This document shows positions 27,809 to 36,339 of a DNA stretch of 64,000 nt, piece by piece. The translations under genes were made by a program, and so were the position numbers. The stretch comes from Achromobacter sp. UMC71 (GTDB lineage Bacteria; Pseudomonadota; Gammaproteobacteria; Burkholderiales; Burkholderiaceae_B). The stretch is taken from NCBI RefSeq assembly GCF_014170305.1, contig NZ_LZZT01000030.1:1-64000 (forward strand). The letters run 5' to 3'. Each line of letters begins with the position of its first letter. Position 1 is the stretch's first letter. The notes below the pieces were generated by a model. That model had not been told where the DNA came from. It saw only the letters and a list, made by a program, of their open reading frames with translations, and made no database searches.

Positions 27809-28312
27809 ATGCAAACGCCTCGCCCTGATCTCAACGCCGTCCTGTCCGCCCTGACGCCGCGCGAGCGGCAGATCGTCGCCTATGTCGCGGCGGGCCGTCC
27901 CAACAAGGTCATCGCCATCGACCAGGGCATTTCGCTGCGTACCGTCGAAGCGCATCGCGCCCGCATCTTCGCCAAGCTGCGGGCGCGCAACGCCATGCAA
28001 CTGGCCTGCCGGCTGTGCGCCCATGGCCGTTCGGGTGCTTCGCCGGTATCGGGCGTTACCCCGGACGATGCCGCGGGGCCGGCGCCGGCTTGGGCCCAGG
28101 GGCGGCCGGCGCAGCCGTCGCCTTGGCTGCACGAACCCCATGACGCTCGCGCCAGGTATTCGGCCAAGTCCGTTCCGCCGGACCCTAACGCATTGGATAC
28201 GTCAGCCCCGGGACCCGCCCCCGACGATGAACGCGGTACGTCGCCCGCTGCCCAAAAAAAGGGGCATCAAGGCCAGGCCGGTCAGCCAAATGGCGCGGAT
28301 GAGCCGGTATAG
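27809..28312 (+). CDS. LuxR/FixJ-type DNA-binding protein without a receiver domain
   Basis: Residues 12-70 of this 167-residue protein form a LuxR-type helix-turn-helix with the motif LTPRERQIVAYVAAGRPNKVIA and the recognition helix SLRTVEAHRARIFAKL. There is no receiver or ligand-binding domain before it. The remaining 95 residues are rich in Pro, Ala, Gly and Asp and look disordered. It may be a stand-alone DNA-binding regulator. The tail could be partly real or partly read-through of GC-rich sequence; the domain itself is secure. The regulated genes are unknown. Confidence 0.75.
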   Translation: MQTPRPDLNAVLSALTPRERQIVAYVAAGRPNKVIAIDQGISLRTVEAHRARIFAKLRARNAMQLACRLCAHGRSGASPVSGVTPDDAAGPAPAWAQGRPAQPSPWLHEPHDARARYSAKSVPPDPNALDTSAPGPAPDDERGTSPAAQKKGHQGQAGQPNGADEPV

Positions 28313-28327
28313 ATTGCCAGCGATGGC

Positions 28328-28350
28328 GTAAGTGTGCACTTACATTGGCT
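28328..28350 (+). terminator. Palindrome and T-run after the LuxR-type gene
   Basis: GTAAGTG at 28328-28334 and CACTTAC at 28337-28343 form a 16-base near-perfect palindrome (two-base centre), followed by ATTGGCTTTT. As RNA it gives a short 6-bp hairpin with a four-base loop and a T-rich end, a weak terminator for the plus strand. It could instead be a protein-binding site. Confidence 0.4.
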
Positions 28351-28361
28351 TTTCCGATCGA

Positions 28362-28404
28362 CCAAAACACAAGGCCTGTCGAACGCGAAGTCCGGCAGGC
28401 CTTG
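28362..28404 (-). terminator. Rho-independent terminator of the lipoprotein gene
   Basis: CAAGGCCTG at 28370-28378 and CAGGCCTTG at 28396-28404 are perfect nine-base arms. On the minus strand the hairpin is followed by TGTTTTGG. It lies downstream of the lipoprotein stop at 28452. Confidence 0.65.
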
Positions 28405-28451
28405 GGGGCGGGTATCGGGTCAGGCCGAGGGGGATACCCGGCCTGCCAGGC

Positions 28452-29240
28452 TCACGGGCACTGGGGCGCGGTGGCCTTGGCCAGCTCGTCGATCGGGTCC
28501 AGATCCGGCTGCCGGGTCAGGTTGTAGTTCAGGTTGGGCGTCTGGCCGGCGATGGAACGCACGCGCAGCACGTTGTTGGCGGCCACCAGGAATTCCACCC
28601 GCACATTGCCCTGGTTATCGAGCAGGATGACGCGCGGCGGGCGCTCGTCGGTGGCGTCCCAGCAGCCTTGCTCCACAACTGGGGCCGCCTTCTTGGCGGC
28701 GTCTTCCAGGTAGGCCGTGCGGCCACGCCAGCGGCCGTTGGGTGCCAGGGTCAGGGTCACGCGCTGCGCCGTGCATTGCATGGCGGGCGAGAAACACGGC
28801 AGGGTGCCCATATAGGTTTGCGGTTGCGGAACCAGGCTGTTGGCCGCAGCGCTTTGCGTGTTGCCGCCGGCGGGGGCCGCGACCGGTGCCGGGGCCGATC
28901 CGGCCGTGGCGCCCGAACCGCTTTCCGCGCCTTCGGGCACGGCCTGGCCGTCTTCGGTGATGGCTCCGCCCTGGGCGGCCTGGCCGGATTGGGCCTGGGT
29001 TTTCTTCTGGTCGGGCTTGAGCGCGATCTGCACTTGCGAGGGGGCCCGCAGCACGGTGCGGTAGCCGGCGCCCGAACCCTGGTACTGGGCGTCGGTGACG
29101 GTGCTTTCCGCCGGGGGATCGTAATAGCCTTCGGTGCGTTGCTGGGCGCAGCCCGCAGCGCCCAGTGCCGTGCCCGCTAGCAGCAGCCCCACGATGCTGA
29201 GTTTGCGGGGGCGGGTGAGGATTTCTACGCGCGCGGCCAT
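28452..29240 (-). CDS. NlpE-like lipoprotein
   Basis: This 262-residue predicted lipoprotein has a signal sequence with a lipobox ending GAAGC (Cys31). A low-complexity Ala/Gly/Ser/Gln linker lies at about 80-145. The C-terminal domain resembles the N-terminal domain of NlpE/CutF: MGTLPCFSPAMQCTAQRVTLTL, then a Gly-Cys-Trp strand and FLVAANNVLR. In NlpE that domain senses envelope and adhesion stress; here the two Cys of the PCxxxxxxC loop remain but are spaced differently. The ATG at 29240 gives a proper signal peptide; the longer frame to 29312 would bury it. Confidence 0.75.
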   Translation of the reverse strand: MAARVEILTRPRKLSIVGLLLAGTALGAAGCAQQRTEGYYDPPAESTVTDAQYQGSGAGYRTVLRAPSQVQIALKPDQKKTQAQSGQAAQGGAITEDGQAVPEGAESGSGATAGSAPAPVAAPAGGNTQSAAANSLVPQPQTYMGTLPCFSPAMQCTAQRVTLTLAPNGRWRGRTAYLEDAAKKAAPVVEQGCWDATDERPPRVILLDNQGNVRVEFLVAANNVLRVRSIAGQTPNLNYNLTRQPDLDPIDELAKATAPQCP

Positions 29241-29433
29241 GGCAGCTGATCCGTAAGTTGAGTCTGTCTCCGATTTTACGCACTTATGCGAAGATTCGAT
29301 ACGTTCCCCCATACCCTGAAAGACACTGTTCGCCTTTTATGCACAAATTACGACACGGTCCCAGGCAGCAAGCCTGCCGTTTTGCCGCAAATGCCGGATG
29401 TTCGGCAGGACGGGCCGTGTCGCGGGGGCTCGC

Positions 29434-30291
29434 ATGACGACCCTGTGGCATGTCTTTCCGGTGCCCCTGGCGGTGTTCGTCGGCCTGGCCGCGGTGGCCG
29501 GGTTGTTCGTCGGCGGCTGGCTGACCCGGCTGACCTACCGCCTGCCGCGCATGATGGAACGCGAATGGCAGGCGCAATGCCTGGATTCGGTGGGCAAGGC
29601 GCGGCCGGCCTCCGACTACGGCTTGCTGGCGCCGCCCTCGCATTGCCCGCGTTGCGAGGCGCCGGTGGCCGGCTGGCGCCAGCTGCCCCTCGTGGGCTGG
29701 CTGGCGCTGCGGGGCCGTTGCGGGGTCTGCCACGGCGCGATCGGCTGGCGCTACCCCGCCATCGAACTCACCACCTGCGTCCTGTTCGCCGCCTGCGCCT
29801 GGCGTTTCGGCGCCACGCCCATCGCGTTGTGCGCCATGGGGCTGTCCGCCGCGCTGGTGGCGCTGGCCTGGATCGACCTGGAATCCACGCTGCTGCCCGA
29901 CTCGATCACCCTGCCGCTGGCCTGGGCCGGCTTGCTGGTGAACCTGTTCGACGCCTTCACCACGTTGCCGCTGGCGGTGGTGGGCGCGGTGGCTGGCTAT
30001 CTGTTCCTATGGGTTATCTTTCATGCATTCCGCCTGCTGACGGGCCGCGAGGGCATGGGTTTTGGCGACTTCAAGCTGCTGGCCGCGCTGGGCGCGTGGT
30101 TCGGCGTGGGAGCGCTGCCGATGCTGCTGTTGGGCGCCTCGGTGGTGGGCGTGGTGATCGGGGGCGCGCAGACGCTCAGCGGCCGCGCCCAGCGCGGCCA
30201 GGCGCTGCCGTTCGGGCCGTACCTGGCGCTGGCGGGCGTGGTGGTGCTGCTGTTGGGCGGCGAGCAGGGCCTGGGATGGCTGCTGCGCTGA
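29434..30291 (+). CDS. pilD: Type IV prepilin peptidase / N-methyltransferase (A24 family)
   Basis: This inner-membrane aspartic peptidase cleaves and methylates type IV pilin-like proteins and type II secretion pseudopilins. The 285-residue protein has two zinc-type CxxC pairs at 71/74 and 96/99. Catalytic aspartates are Asp148 in WIDLE and Asp212 in GFGDFK. About seven to eight membrane helices are seen. The ATG at 29434 removes an unsupported 12-residue extension. It lies alone, without pilB or pilC, in the pilD-coaE-zapD order that betaproteobacteria often keep. Confidence 0.93.
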   Translation: MTTLWHVFPVPLAVFVGLAAVAGLFVGGWLTRLTYRLPRMMEREWQAQCLDSVGKARPASDYGLLAPPSHCPRCEAPVAGWRQLPLVGWLALRGRCGVCHGAIGWRYPAIELTTCVLFAACAWRFGATPIALCAMGLSAALVALAWIDLESTLLPDSITLPLAWAGLLVNLFDAFTTLPLAVVGAVAGYLFLWVIFHAFRLLTGREGMGFGDFKLLAALGAWFGVGALPMLLLGASVVGVVIGGAQTLSGRAQRGQALPFGPYLALAGVVVLLLGGEQGLGWLLR

Positions 30292-30331
30292 TGCCGGCCA
30301 CCGAACCGGATCAAGACCTGAACCCATAGGA

Positions 30332-30988
30332 ATGACGGACATGTTCAATATCGGCCTGACAGGCGGCATCGGTTCCGGCAAGTCGCGCGTGGCCGACATG
30401 CTGGGGCAGTGGGGCGCGTCGGTGGTGGACACCGACGAGATCGCGCGCACGCTGACCGCGGCTGGCGGCGCCGCCATGCCCGCGATCGAACGCGAGTTCG
30501 GGCCCGGCGCGCTGACGCCGGACGGCGCGCTCGACCGCGATTGGATGCGCGAGCGCGCCTTTGCCGATCCGCAGGTGCGCCTGCGCCTGGAGGCCTTGCT
30601 GCATCCCGCGATCGGCCAGGAAACCGAGCGCCAGGCCGCGGCCGCGCGCGGGCCGTATCTGGTGTTCGTGGTGCCCTTGCTGGTCGAGTCGATCACGCGT
30701 TGGCGCGACCGCGTCGACCGCATCTGCGTGGTCGATTGCGACCCGGAAACCCAAGTGGCGCGCGTGCGCTCGCGCAGCGGGCTGACGGACTCTGCCATCA
30801 GGCGTATCATGGCGGCACAGGCTGCGCGGGCAAGCCGGTTGGCAGTCGCCGACGACGTCATCAATAACGACGGCGCGACCTCGCCGGAACAATTGCGCGC
30901 GCAGGCGAAGACCCTGCATGATCGCTGGCTGGCGCTGGCGGCCACGACGGGCCGGCAAGCCCAGGGCTTGGCCGGCACCCCTGAATAA
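30332..30988 (+). CDS. coaE: Dephospho-CoA kinase
   Basis: CoaE phosphorylates the ribose 3'-OH of dephospho-CoA, the last step of CoA synthesis. The 218-residue protein has the P-loop GGIGSGKS at residues 11-18, the substrate segment VVDTDEIAR and the lid region around DPETQVARVRSR. ATAGGA precedes the ATG; a second ATG at codon 4 could also be used. It sits 40 bases after pilD and 24 before zapD. Confidence 0.95.
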   Translation: MTDMFNIGLTGGIGSGKSRVADMLGQWGASVVDTDEIARTLTAAGGAAMPAIEREFGPGALTPDGALDRDWMRERAFADPQVRLRLEALLHPAIGQETERQAAAARGPYLVFVVPLLVESITRWRDRVDRICVVDCDPETQVARVRSRSGLTDSAIRRIMAAQAARASRLAVADDVINNDGATSPEQLRAQAKTLHDRWLALAATTGRQAQGLAGTPE

Positions 30989-31012
30989 TCTCGGCCGTCA
31001 GGCCGACCACTG

Positions 31013-31783
31013 ATGGGCCTGTTTACAAGCGTGATTGTTTACGAATATCCCTTCAATGAGCGCATTCGCGCTTACCTGCGGCTCGAATACCTGTTCGACA
31101 GGTTGTTCTTCTTCGCCCGCGAGGGAGACTCACGCCAGCACCAGGTCGCCGTCACCTCGCTGTTCGACCTGCTCGATGCGTGCGAACGCACCGATGTGAA
31201 AGGCGCCGTCCTGCAAGACCTCGAACGCCAGCGCGTGGCCCTGATGGGCCTGCGCGACCACCCCGGTGTGGCGCAAGACGCGCTGGAAGGCATGCTGCGC
31301 GAGCTCGAAAAAGTGTCCACTGCCCTGGCCGCGCCCGGCAAGACGGGCCAATCGCTGCGCGAGAACGAATGGCTGACCAGCCTGCGGGGCCGCCTGTCGG
31401 TGCCCGGCAGCGCCACTCAGGTGGACATGCCCTCGTACTACGCCTGGCAGCACAAGTCCGAAGCCGCGCGCTGCGCCGACCTGCAAGGCTGGCTGGCGCC
31501 CTTCATCCCCCTGTACGAGGGCCTGACCCTGGCCCTGCGCTTGCTGCGCGAATCGGGGCGCAAGGCCGACATCGTGGCCGAGCAAGGCGCCTACCAGCAG
31601 ATGCTGGCCGGCAAGCAGTTCCAGCTGCTGCGCGTGTGGGTGGATCCGGCCCAGGGGGCGTTTCCCGAGATCAGCGCGAACAAGTACATGATCTGGATCC
31701 GCTTTTCGACCCAGGACGGCGAATTCAAGCCGCAGCAGGTCGCCCGCGACATCCCTTTCCAGATCACGCTCTGCAATTCCTGA
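31013..31783 (+). CDS. zapD: Cell division protein ZapD
   Basis: ZapD binds FtsZ filaments and bundles them in the Z-ring. The 256-residue protein has the family start VYEYPFNERIRAYLRLEYLFDRLFFF, a helical N-terminal half with QHQVAVTSLFDLLD and a beta-rich second half ending RDIPFQITLC. Length is normal. The coaE-zapD pairing is the usual one; the frequent third member yacG is not seen after it, where the RND operon begins instead. Confidence 0.93.
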   Translation: MGLFTSVIVYEYPFNERIRAYLRLEYLFDRLFFFAREGDSRQHQVAVTSLFDLLDACERTDVKGAVLQDLERQRVALMGLRDHPGVAQDALEGMLRELEKVSTALAAPGKTGQSLRENEWLTSLRGRLSVPGSATQVDMPSYYAWQHKSEAARCADLQGWLAPFIPLYEGLTLALRLLRESGRKADIVAEQGAYQQMLAGKQFQLLRVWVDPAQGAFPEISANKYMIWIRFSTQDGEFKPQQVARDIPFQITLCNS

Positions 31784-31953
31784 TCTGGACGGGCGAAGGA
31801 CCGCCGCGGCTCCCCGGCCCGGCGACCCTGGACTGGCGGCGCTCACTCCCCGATTCCTGTTGCGGCCTATTTCAGTCGTAACGGCCGACCGCTGAAATGG
31901 CGTTTGTCTAGTACACAATACGGCTTTCTCCGTCAGTGCCGGAACCGTTTCCC

Positions 31954-33225
31954 ATGTCCGATAGCCGTCCCGTTTCTTCGCCTTCCCGCTGGACCCGCCG
32001 CAGAATCATCGGGTTAGCGGTGCTTTTGCTGGTCGTGGCCGGCATCGCCTGGTTGGCGCTGCGGCCGGCGGCCAAGCCGGGCGGCGCGGGCGGCGGGCGT
32101 CCCGGCGCCGGCGGGCGGCCCAACATGGCCGCGGCCATGGCCAACCTGGCCGTGCCGGTGCGGGTGGCCACCGCCGTGACGCAGGACATCGACATCTTCC
32201 TGAAGTCGCTGGGCACCGTCACCGCCTACAACACCGTGACCGTGCGCAGCCGCGTCAGCGGCGAGCTGGTGGATGTGCCGTTCCAGGAAGGCCAGATGGT
32301 CAAGGCCGGCGACCTGCTTGCCCAGGTAGACCCGCGCGCCTTCCAGGTGGCGCTGGACCAGGCCCGCGGCACCCAGATGCAGAACCAGGCGCTGCTTGAA
32401 AACGCGCGCCGCGACCTGCAACGCTACCAGGCCCTGTTCAAGCAGGACTCCATCGCCAAGCAGCAGGTCGACACCCAGGCCGCGCTGGTGCGCCAATACG
32501 AAGGCACCATCAAGAGCGATCAGGCCAATGTCGACAATGCCCGGCTGCAACTGGACTACGCCCGCATCACCGCGCCGATCAGTGGCCGGTTGGGCCTGCG
32601 CCAGGTCGACCGCGGCAACCTGGTGTCCAGCTCGGACACGAACGGCCTGGTCGTGATCACCCAGACCCAGCCGATCTCGGTGGTGTTCACGCTGCCCGAG
32701 ACCCAGCTGCCCGAAGTGCGCGCCGAACTGGCCCAGGGCAAGACGCTGGCGGTCGATGCCTACGACCGCGCCGACACCCGGCGCATCGCGTCCGGCACGC
32801 TGGAAACGCTGGACAACCAGATCGACGTCACCACCGGCACACTCAAGCTCAAGGCCAAGTTCGACAACCAGGACGATGCGCTGTTTCCCAACCAGTTCGT
32901 CAACGTGCGCCTGCACGTGCTGACGCGCAAGGACGTGACCGCGATTCCGACGGCGGCGGTGCAGCAGGGTTCGGCCGGCGCCTTCGTGTTCCAGGTGCAG
33001 GCGGACAACACCGTGCAGGTCAAGCAGGTGAAGCTGGGCGCCATCAACAATGGCATGGTCGCTGTGAACGAAGGCCTGCAGCCGGGCGACCGCGTCGTGA
33101 CCGAGGGCACCGACCGCCTGCGCGCCGGCGCCAAGGTCGAGGTCGTGGGCGGGGCAGAAGTGATCCCCAAGGATAAGTCGTTGGGCGGGGGCGCCCCGGC
33201 GGGCACCACGCCGGCGACCCGGTAA
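31954..33225 (+). CDS. mdtA: RND efflux periplasmic adaptor (MdtA/MuxA type)
   Basis: This membrane fusion protein links the inner-membrane RND pump to the outer-membrane channel. The 423-residue protein has one N-terminal membrane anchor at about 18-37 and a Gly-rich linker. The lipoyl, alpha-hairpin and beta-barrel domains follow with GELVDVPFQEGQMVKAGDLLAQVDP and YARITAPISGRLG. The ATG at 31954, after GGAAC, is preferred over a GTG at 31936. It heads a four-gene efflux operon in the order adaptor, pump, pump, outer-membrane factor, as in MuxABC-OpmB. Confidence 0.93.
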   Translation: MSDSRPVSSPSRWTRRRIIGLAVLLLVVAGIAWLALRPAAKPGGAGGGRPGAGGRPNMAAAMANLAVPVRVATAVTQDIDIFLKSLGTVTAYNTVTVRSRVSGELVDVPFQEGQMVKAGDLLAQVDPRAFQVALDQARGTQMQNQALLENARRDLQRYQALFKQDSIAKQQVDTQAALVRQYEGTIKSDQANVDNARLQLDYARITAPISGRLGLRQVDRGNLVSSSDTNGLVVITQTQPISVVFTLPETQLPEVRAELAQGKTLAVDAYDRADTRRIASGTLETLDNQIDVTTGTLKLKAKFDNQDDALFPNQFVNVRLHVLTRKDVTAIPTAAVQQGSAGAFVFQVQADNTVQVKQVKLGAINNGMVAVNEGLQPGDRVVTEGTDRLRAGAKVEVVGGAEVIPKDKSLGGGAPAGTTPATR

Positions 33226-33240
33226 GCCAGGGATCCCGCC

Positions 33241-36200
33241 GTGAGCCCGTCGCGCCTGTTCATTCTGCGGCCCGTGGCCACCACGCTGTCGATGGTGGCC
33301 ATCCTGATCGCCGGCTTCATCGCCTACCGCCTGCTGCCGGTATCGGCTTTGCCCGAAGTCGATTACCCCACCATCCAGGTCACCACGCTGTACCCCGGCG
33401 CCAGCCCGGACGTGATGACCTCGCTGGTCACCTCGCCGCTGGAGCGGCAGTTCGGGCAGATGCCGGGGTTGAACCAGATGTCGTCGACCAGTTCGGGCGG
33501 CGCGTCGGTCATCACCATGCAGTTCAACCTGACGCTGCCGCTGGATGTCGCCGAGCAGCAGGTGCAGGCGGCCATCAACGCCGCGTCGAACCTGCTGCCC
33601 AGCGACCTGCCGGTGCCGCCGACCTACAACAAGGTGAACCCGGCCGACGCCGCGGTGCTGACCTTGGCGATCACCTCGCCGACCATGCCGCTGCCGCAGG
33701 TGCGTGATCTGGTCGACACGCGGGTGGCGCAGAAGCTGTCGCAGATCCCCGGGGTAGGCCTGGTCAGCGTGGCGGGCGGGCAGCGCCCGGCCGTGAGGGT
33801 GCAGGTCAATCCGCAGGCGCTGGCGGCCAACGGCCTGGGGCTGACGGACCTGCGCACCGCGGTGGTGGGCGCCAACGTCAACCAGCCCAAGGGCAACCTG
33901 GACGGGCCGTTGCGCTCGACCACGATCAATGCGAACGATCAGCTCAAGTCGCCCACCGACTACAACAACCTGATCATCGCCTACAAGAACAACGCCCCGC
34001 TGCGCCTGTCCGATGTGGCGCGCGCGGTGGAAGGCGCCGAGGACACGCGCCAGGCGGCGTGGGCGGGCGACAAGCCGGCCATCCTGCTCAATATCCAGCG
34101 CCAGCCGGGCGCCAACGTGATCGACGTGGTCAACCGCATCCAGACGCTGCTGCCGCAGCTGCGCGCGGCGCTGCCGGCCACGCTGGACGTGACGGTAGTG
34201 TCCGACCGCACCCAGACCATCCGCGATTCGGTGGCCGACGTGCAGTTCGAGATGCTGCTGGCGGTGGCGCTGGTGGTGATGGTGACCTTCGTGTTTCTGC
34301 GCAGCATCACGGCCACGTTGATTCCCAGCGTGGTGGTGCCGCTGTCGCTGGTGGGCACCTTCGGCATCATGTATCTGGCCGGATTTTCCATCAACAACCT
34401 GACGTTGATGGCGCTGACGATCGCCACCGGCTTCGTGGTGGACGACGCCATCGTCATGATCGAGAACATCGCGCGCCACATCGAAGAGGGCGAGACGCCG
34501 CTGCAGGCCGCGCTCAAGGGCGCGTCGCAAATCGGCTTCACGCTGATCTCGCTGACGTTCTCGCTGATCGCGGTGCTGATCCCGCTGCTGTTCATGACCG
34601 AGGTCGTGGGGCGCCTGTTCCGCGAGTTCGCGATCACGCTGGCGGTGTCCATCCTCATTTCGCTGGTGGTGTCGCTGACCCTGACGCCGATGATGTGCGC
34701 CCGCTTGCTGCGCGCCGAGTCCGAGCAGAAGCACGGCCGCTTCCACCTGGCCACCGGCGCCCTCATCGACCGCGTCATCGCGGCCTATGACCGCATGCTG
34801 CAAAAGGTGCTGCGCCACCAGCCGCTGACCCTGCTGGTGGCGCTGGCCACCTTCGCGCTGACGGTGCTGCTGTACATCCTGATTCCCAAGGGTTTTTTCC
34901 CGCAGCAGGACACGGGCCTGATCCAGGCCATCACACAGGCGCCGCAGTCCATCTCGTTCACCGCCATGGCCGACCGCCAGCAGGCGGCGGCACGGCTGGC
35001 GCTGGAAGACCCGGACGTGCAGGCGGTGTCCTCGTTCATCGGGGTGGACGGCAGCAACGCCACCCTCAGCGCCGGGCGCATGCAGATCGCGCTCAAGCCA
35101 CAGGCCGACCGTCAGGGCGACCTGCCCACCGTCATGGCCCGCCTGCAAGCGGCCTTTTCCAAGCAGGACGGTCTGACCGTCTATATGCAGCCGGTGCAGG
35201 ACCTGACCATCGAAGACCGCGTCAGCCGCACGCAATACCAGATGACGCTGTCCAATCCGGACCTGGCGGTGCTGAGCGAATGGACGCCTAAGCTGATCGA
35301 CCGCCTGCGCCAGGTGCCGGGCTTGAAGGACGTGACCGACGACCTGCAGGACGACGGGCTACAGACCTGGGTCGAGATCGACCGCGACGCGGCCTCGCGC
35401 CTGGGCATCACGGCGGCGGTGGTGGACGAGGCGCTGTACGACGCGTTCGGCCAGCGGCTGATTTCGACCATCTTCACCCAGTCCAACCAGTACCGCGTGG
35501 TGCTGGAGGTGCAGCCGCAGTTCCAGATGAATCCGGCGGCATTGGGCCAGATCCACGTGCCGACCTCGAGTGGGACGCAGGTGCCGCTGTCGTCCATCGC
35601 CCGCATCACTGAAGGCAAGACGGTGCTGGCCGTGAACCGGCTGGACCAGTTCCCGATGGTGACCGTGTCGTTCAACCTGGCGCACGGCGCCTCGCTGTCT
35701 GCCGCGGTCGAGGCCATCACCGCGGCCGAGGCCGAGATCGGCATGCCGGCCAGCGTGGAGACCCGCTTCCAGGGCGCGGCGCTGGCGTTCCAGAATTCGC
35801 TGTCCAGCACGCTGTGGCTGATTCTGGCCGCCATCGTCACGATGTATATCGTGCTGGGCGTGCTGTACGAAAGCTACATCCACCCCATCACCATCCTGTC
35901 GACGTTGCCGTCGGCCGGGGTGGGGGCGCTGCTGGCGCTGCTGATCAGCGGCACCGAGTTGGACATGATCGGCATCATCGGCATCATTCTGCTGATCGGT
36001 ATCGTCAAGAAGAACGCGATCATGATGATCGACTTCGCGCTGGACGCCGAGCGCAAGCGCGGCCTGTCGCCCCGCGCGGCGATCCATGAGGCGGCGCTGC
36101 TGCGGTTCCGGCCGATCCTGATGACCACGCTGGCGGCGCTGTTCGGCGCGCTGCCGCTGATGCTGTCGTCGGGCACCGGCGCCGAGCTGCGCCAACCGCT

Positions 36201-36339
36201 GGGCCTGGTGATGGTGGGCGGCCTGCTGGTGAGTCAAGTGCTGACCTTGTTCACGACGCCCGTGATCTACCTGATGTTCGACCGCATGTCGCGGCGCTGG
36301 CGCGGCATGCGCGAGGCGCGCGCCGGGGACGCGTCATGA
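33241..36339 (+). CDS. mdtB: RND multidrug efflux permease (MdtB/MuxB type)
   Basis: This proton-driven pump of the inner membrane has 1032 residues. It has 12 predicted membrane helices and two large periplasmic loops. The proton-relay aspartates in helix 4 are Asp401 and Asp402 in [13 protein letters not shown]. The start codon is GTG at 33241, 15 bases after the adaptor stop. Its stop overlaps the next pump gene by four bases (ATGA). In this family the two different permeases form a heterotrimer. Confidence 0.95.
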   Translation: MSPSRLFILRPVATTLSMVAILIAGFIAYRLLPVSALPEVDYPTIQVTTLYPGASPDVMTSLVTSPLERQFGQMPGLNQMSSTSSGGASVITMQFNLTLPLDVAEQQVQAAINAASNLLPSDLPVPPTYNKVNPADAAVLTLAITSPTMPLPQVRDLVDTRVAQKLSQIPGVGLVSVAGGQRPAVRVQVNPQALAANGLGLTDLRTAVVGANVNQPKGNLDGPLRSTTINANDQLKSPTDYNNLIIAYKNNAPLRLSDVARAVEGAEDTRQAAWAGDKPAILLNIQRQPGANVIDVVNRIQTLLPQLRAALPATLDVTVVSDRTQTIRDSVADVQFEMLLAVALVVMVTFVFLRSITATLIPSVVVPLSLVGTFGIMYLAGFSINNLTLMALTIATGFVVDDAIVMIENIARHIEEGETPLQAALKGASQIGFTLISLTFSLIAVLIPLLFMTEVVGRLFREFAITLAVSILISLVVSLTLTPMMCARLLRAESEQKHGRFHLATGALIDRVIAAYDRMLQKVLRHQPLTLLVALATFALTVLLYILIPKGFFPQQDTGLIQAITQAPQSISFTAMADRQQAAARLALEDPDVQAVSSFIGVDGSNATLSAGRMQIALKPQADRQGDLPTVMARLQAAFSKQDGLTVYMQPVQDLTIEDRVSRTQYQMTLSNPDLAVLSEWTPKLIDRLRQVPGLKDVTDDLQDDGLQTWVEIDRDAASRLGITAAVVDEALYDAFGQRLISTIFTQSNQYRVVLEVQPQFQMNPAALGQIHVPTSSGTQVPLSSIARITEGKTVLAVNRLDQFPMVTVSFNLAHGASLSAAVEAITAAEAEIGMPASVETRFQGAALAFQNSLSSTLWLILAAIVTMYIVLGVLYESYIHPITILSTLPSAGVGALLALLISGTELDMIGIIGIILLIGIVKKNAIMMIDFALDAERKRGLSPRAAIHEAALLRFRPILMTTLAALFGALPLMLSSGTGAELRQPLGLVMVGGLLVSQVLTLFTTPVIYLMFDRMSRRWRGMREARAGDAS

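Noticed and set aside
31784..31953. Possible yacG after zapD
   Set aside because: The gap is only 170 bases and holds no CPxCG zinc motif in any frame.
32014..35235. Antisense open frame of 1073 codons across the RND operon
   Set aside because: It is the complement of the adaptor and pump genes, full of His, Gln, Arg and Gly as expected of high-GC antisense frames, and has no domain.
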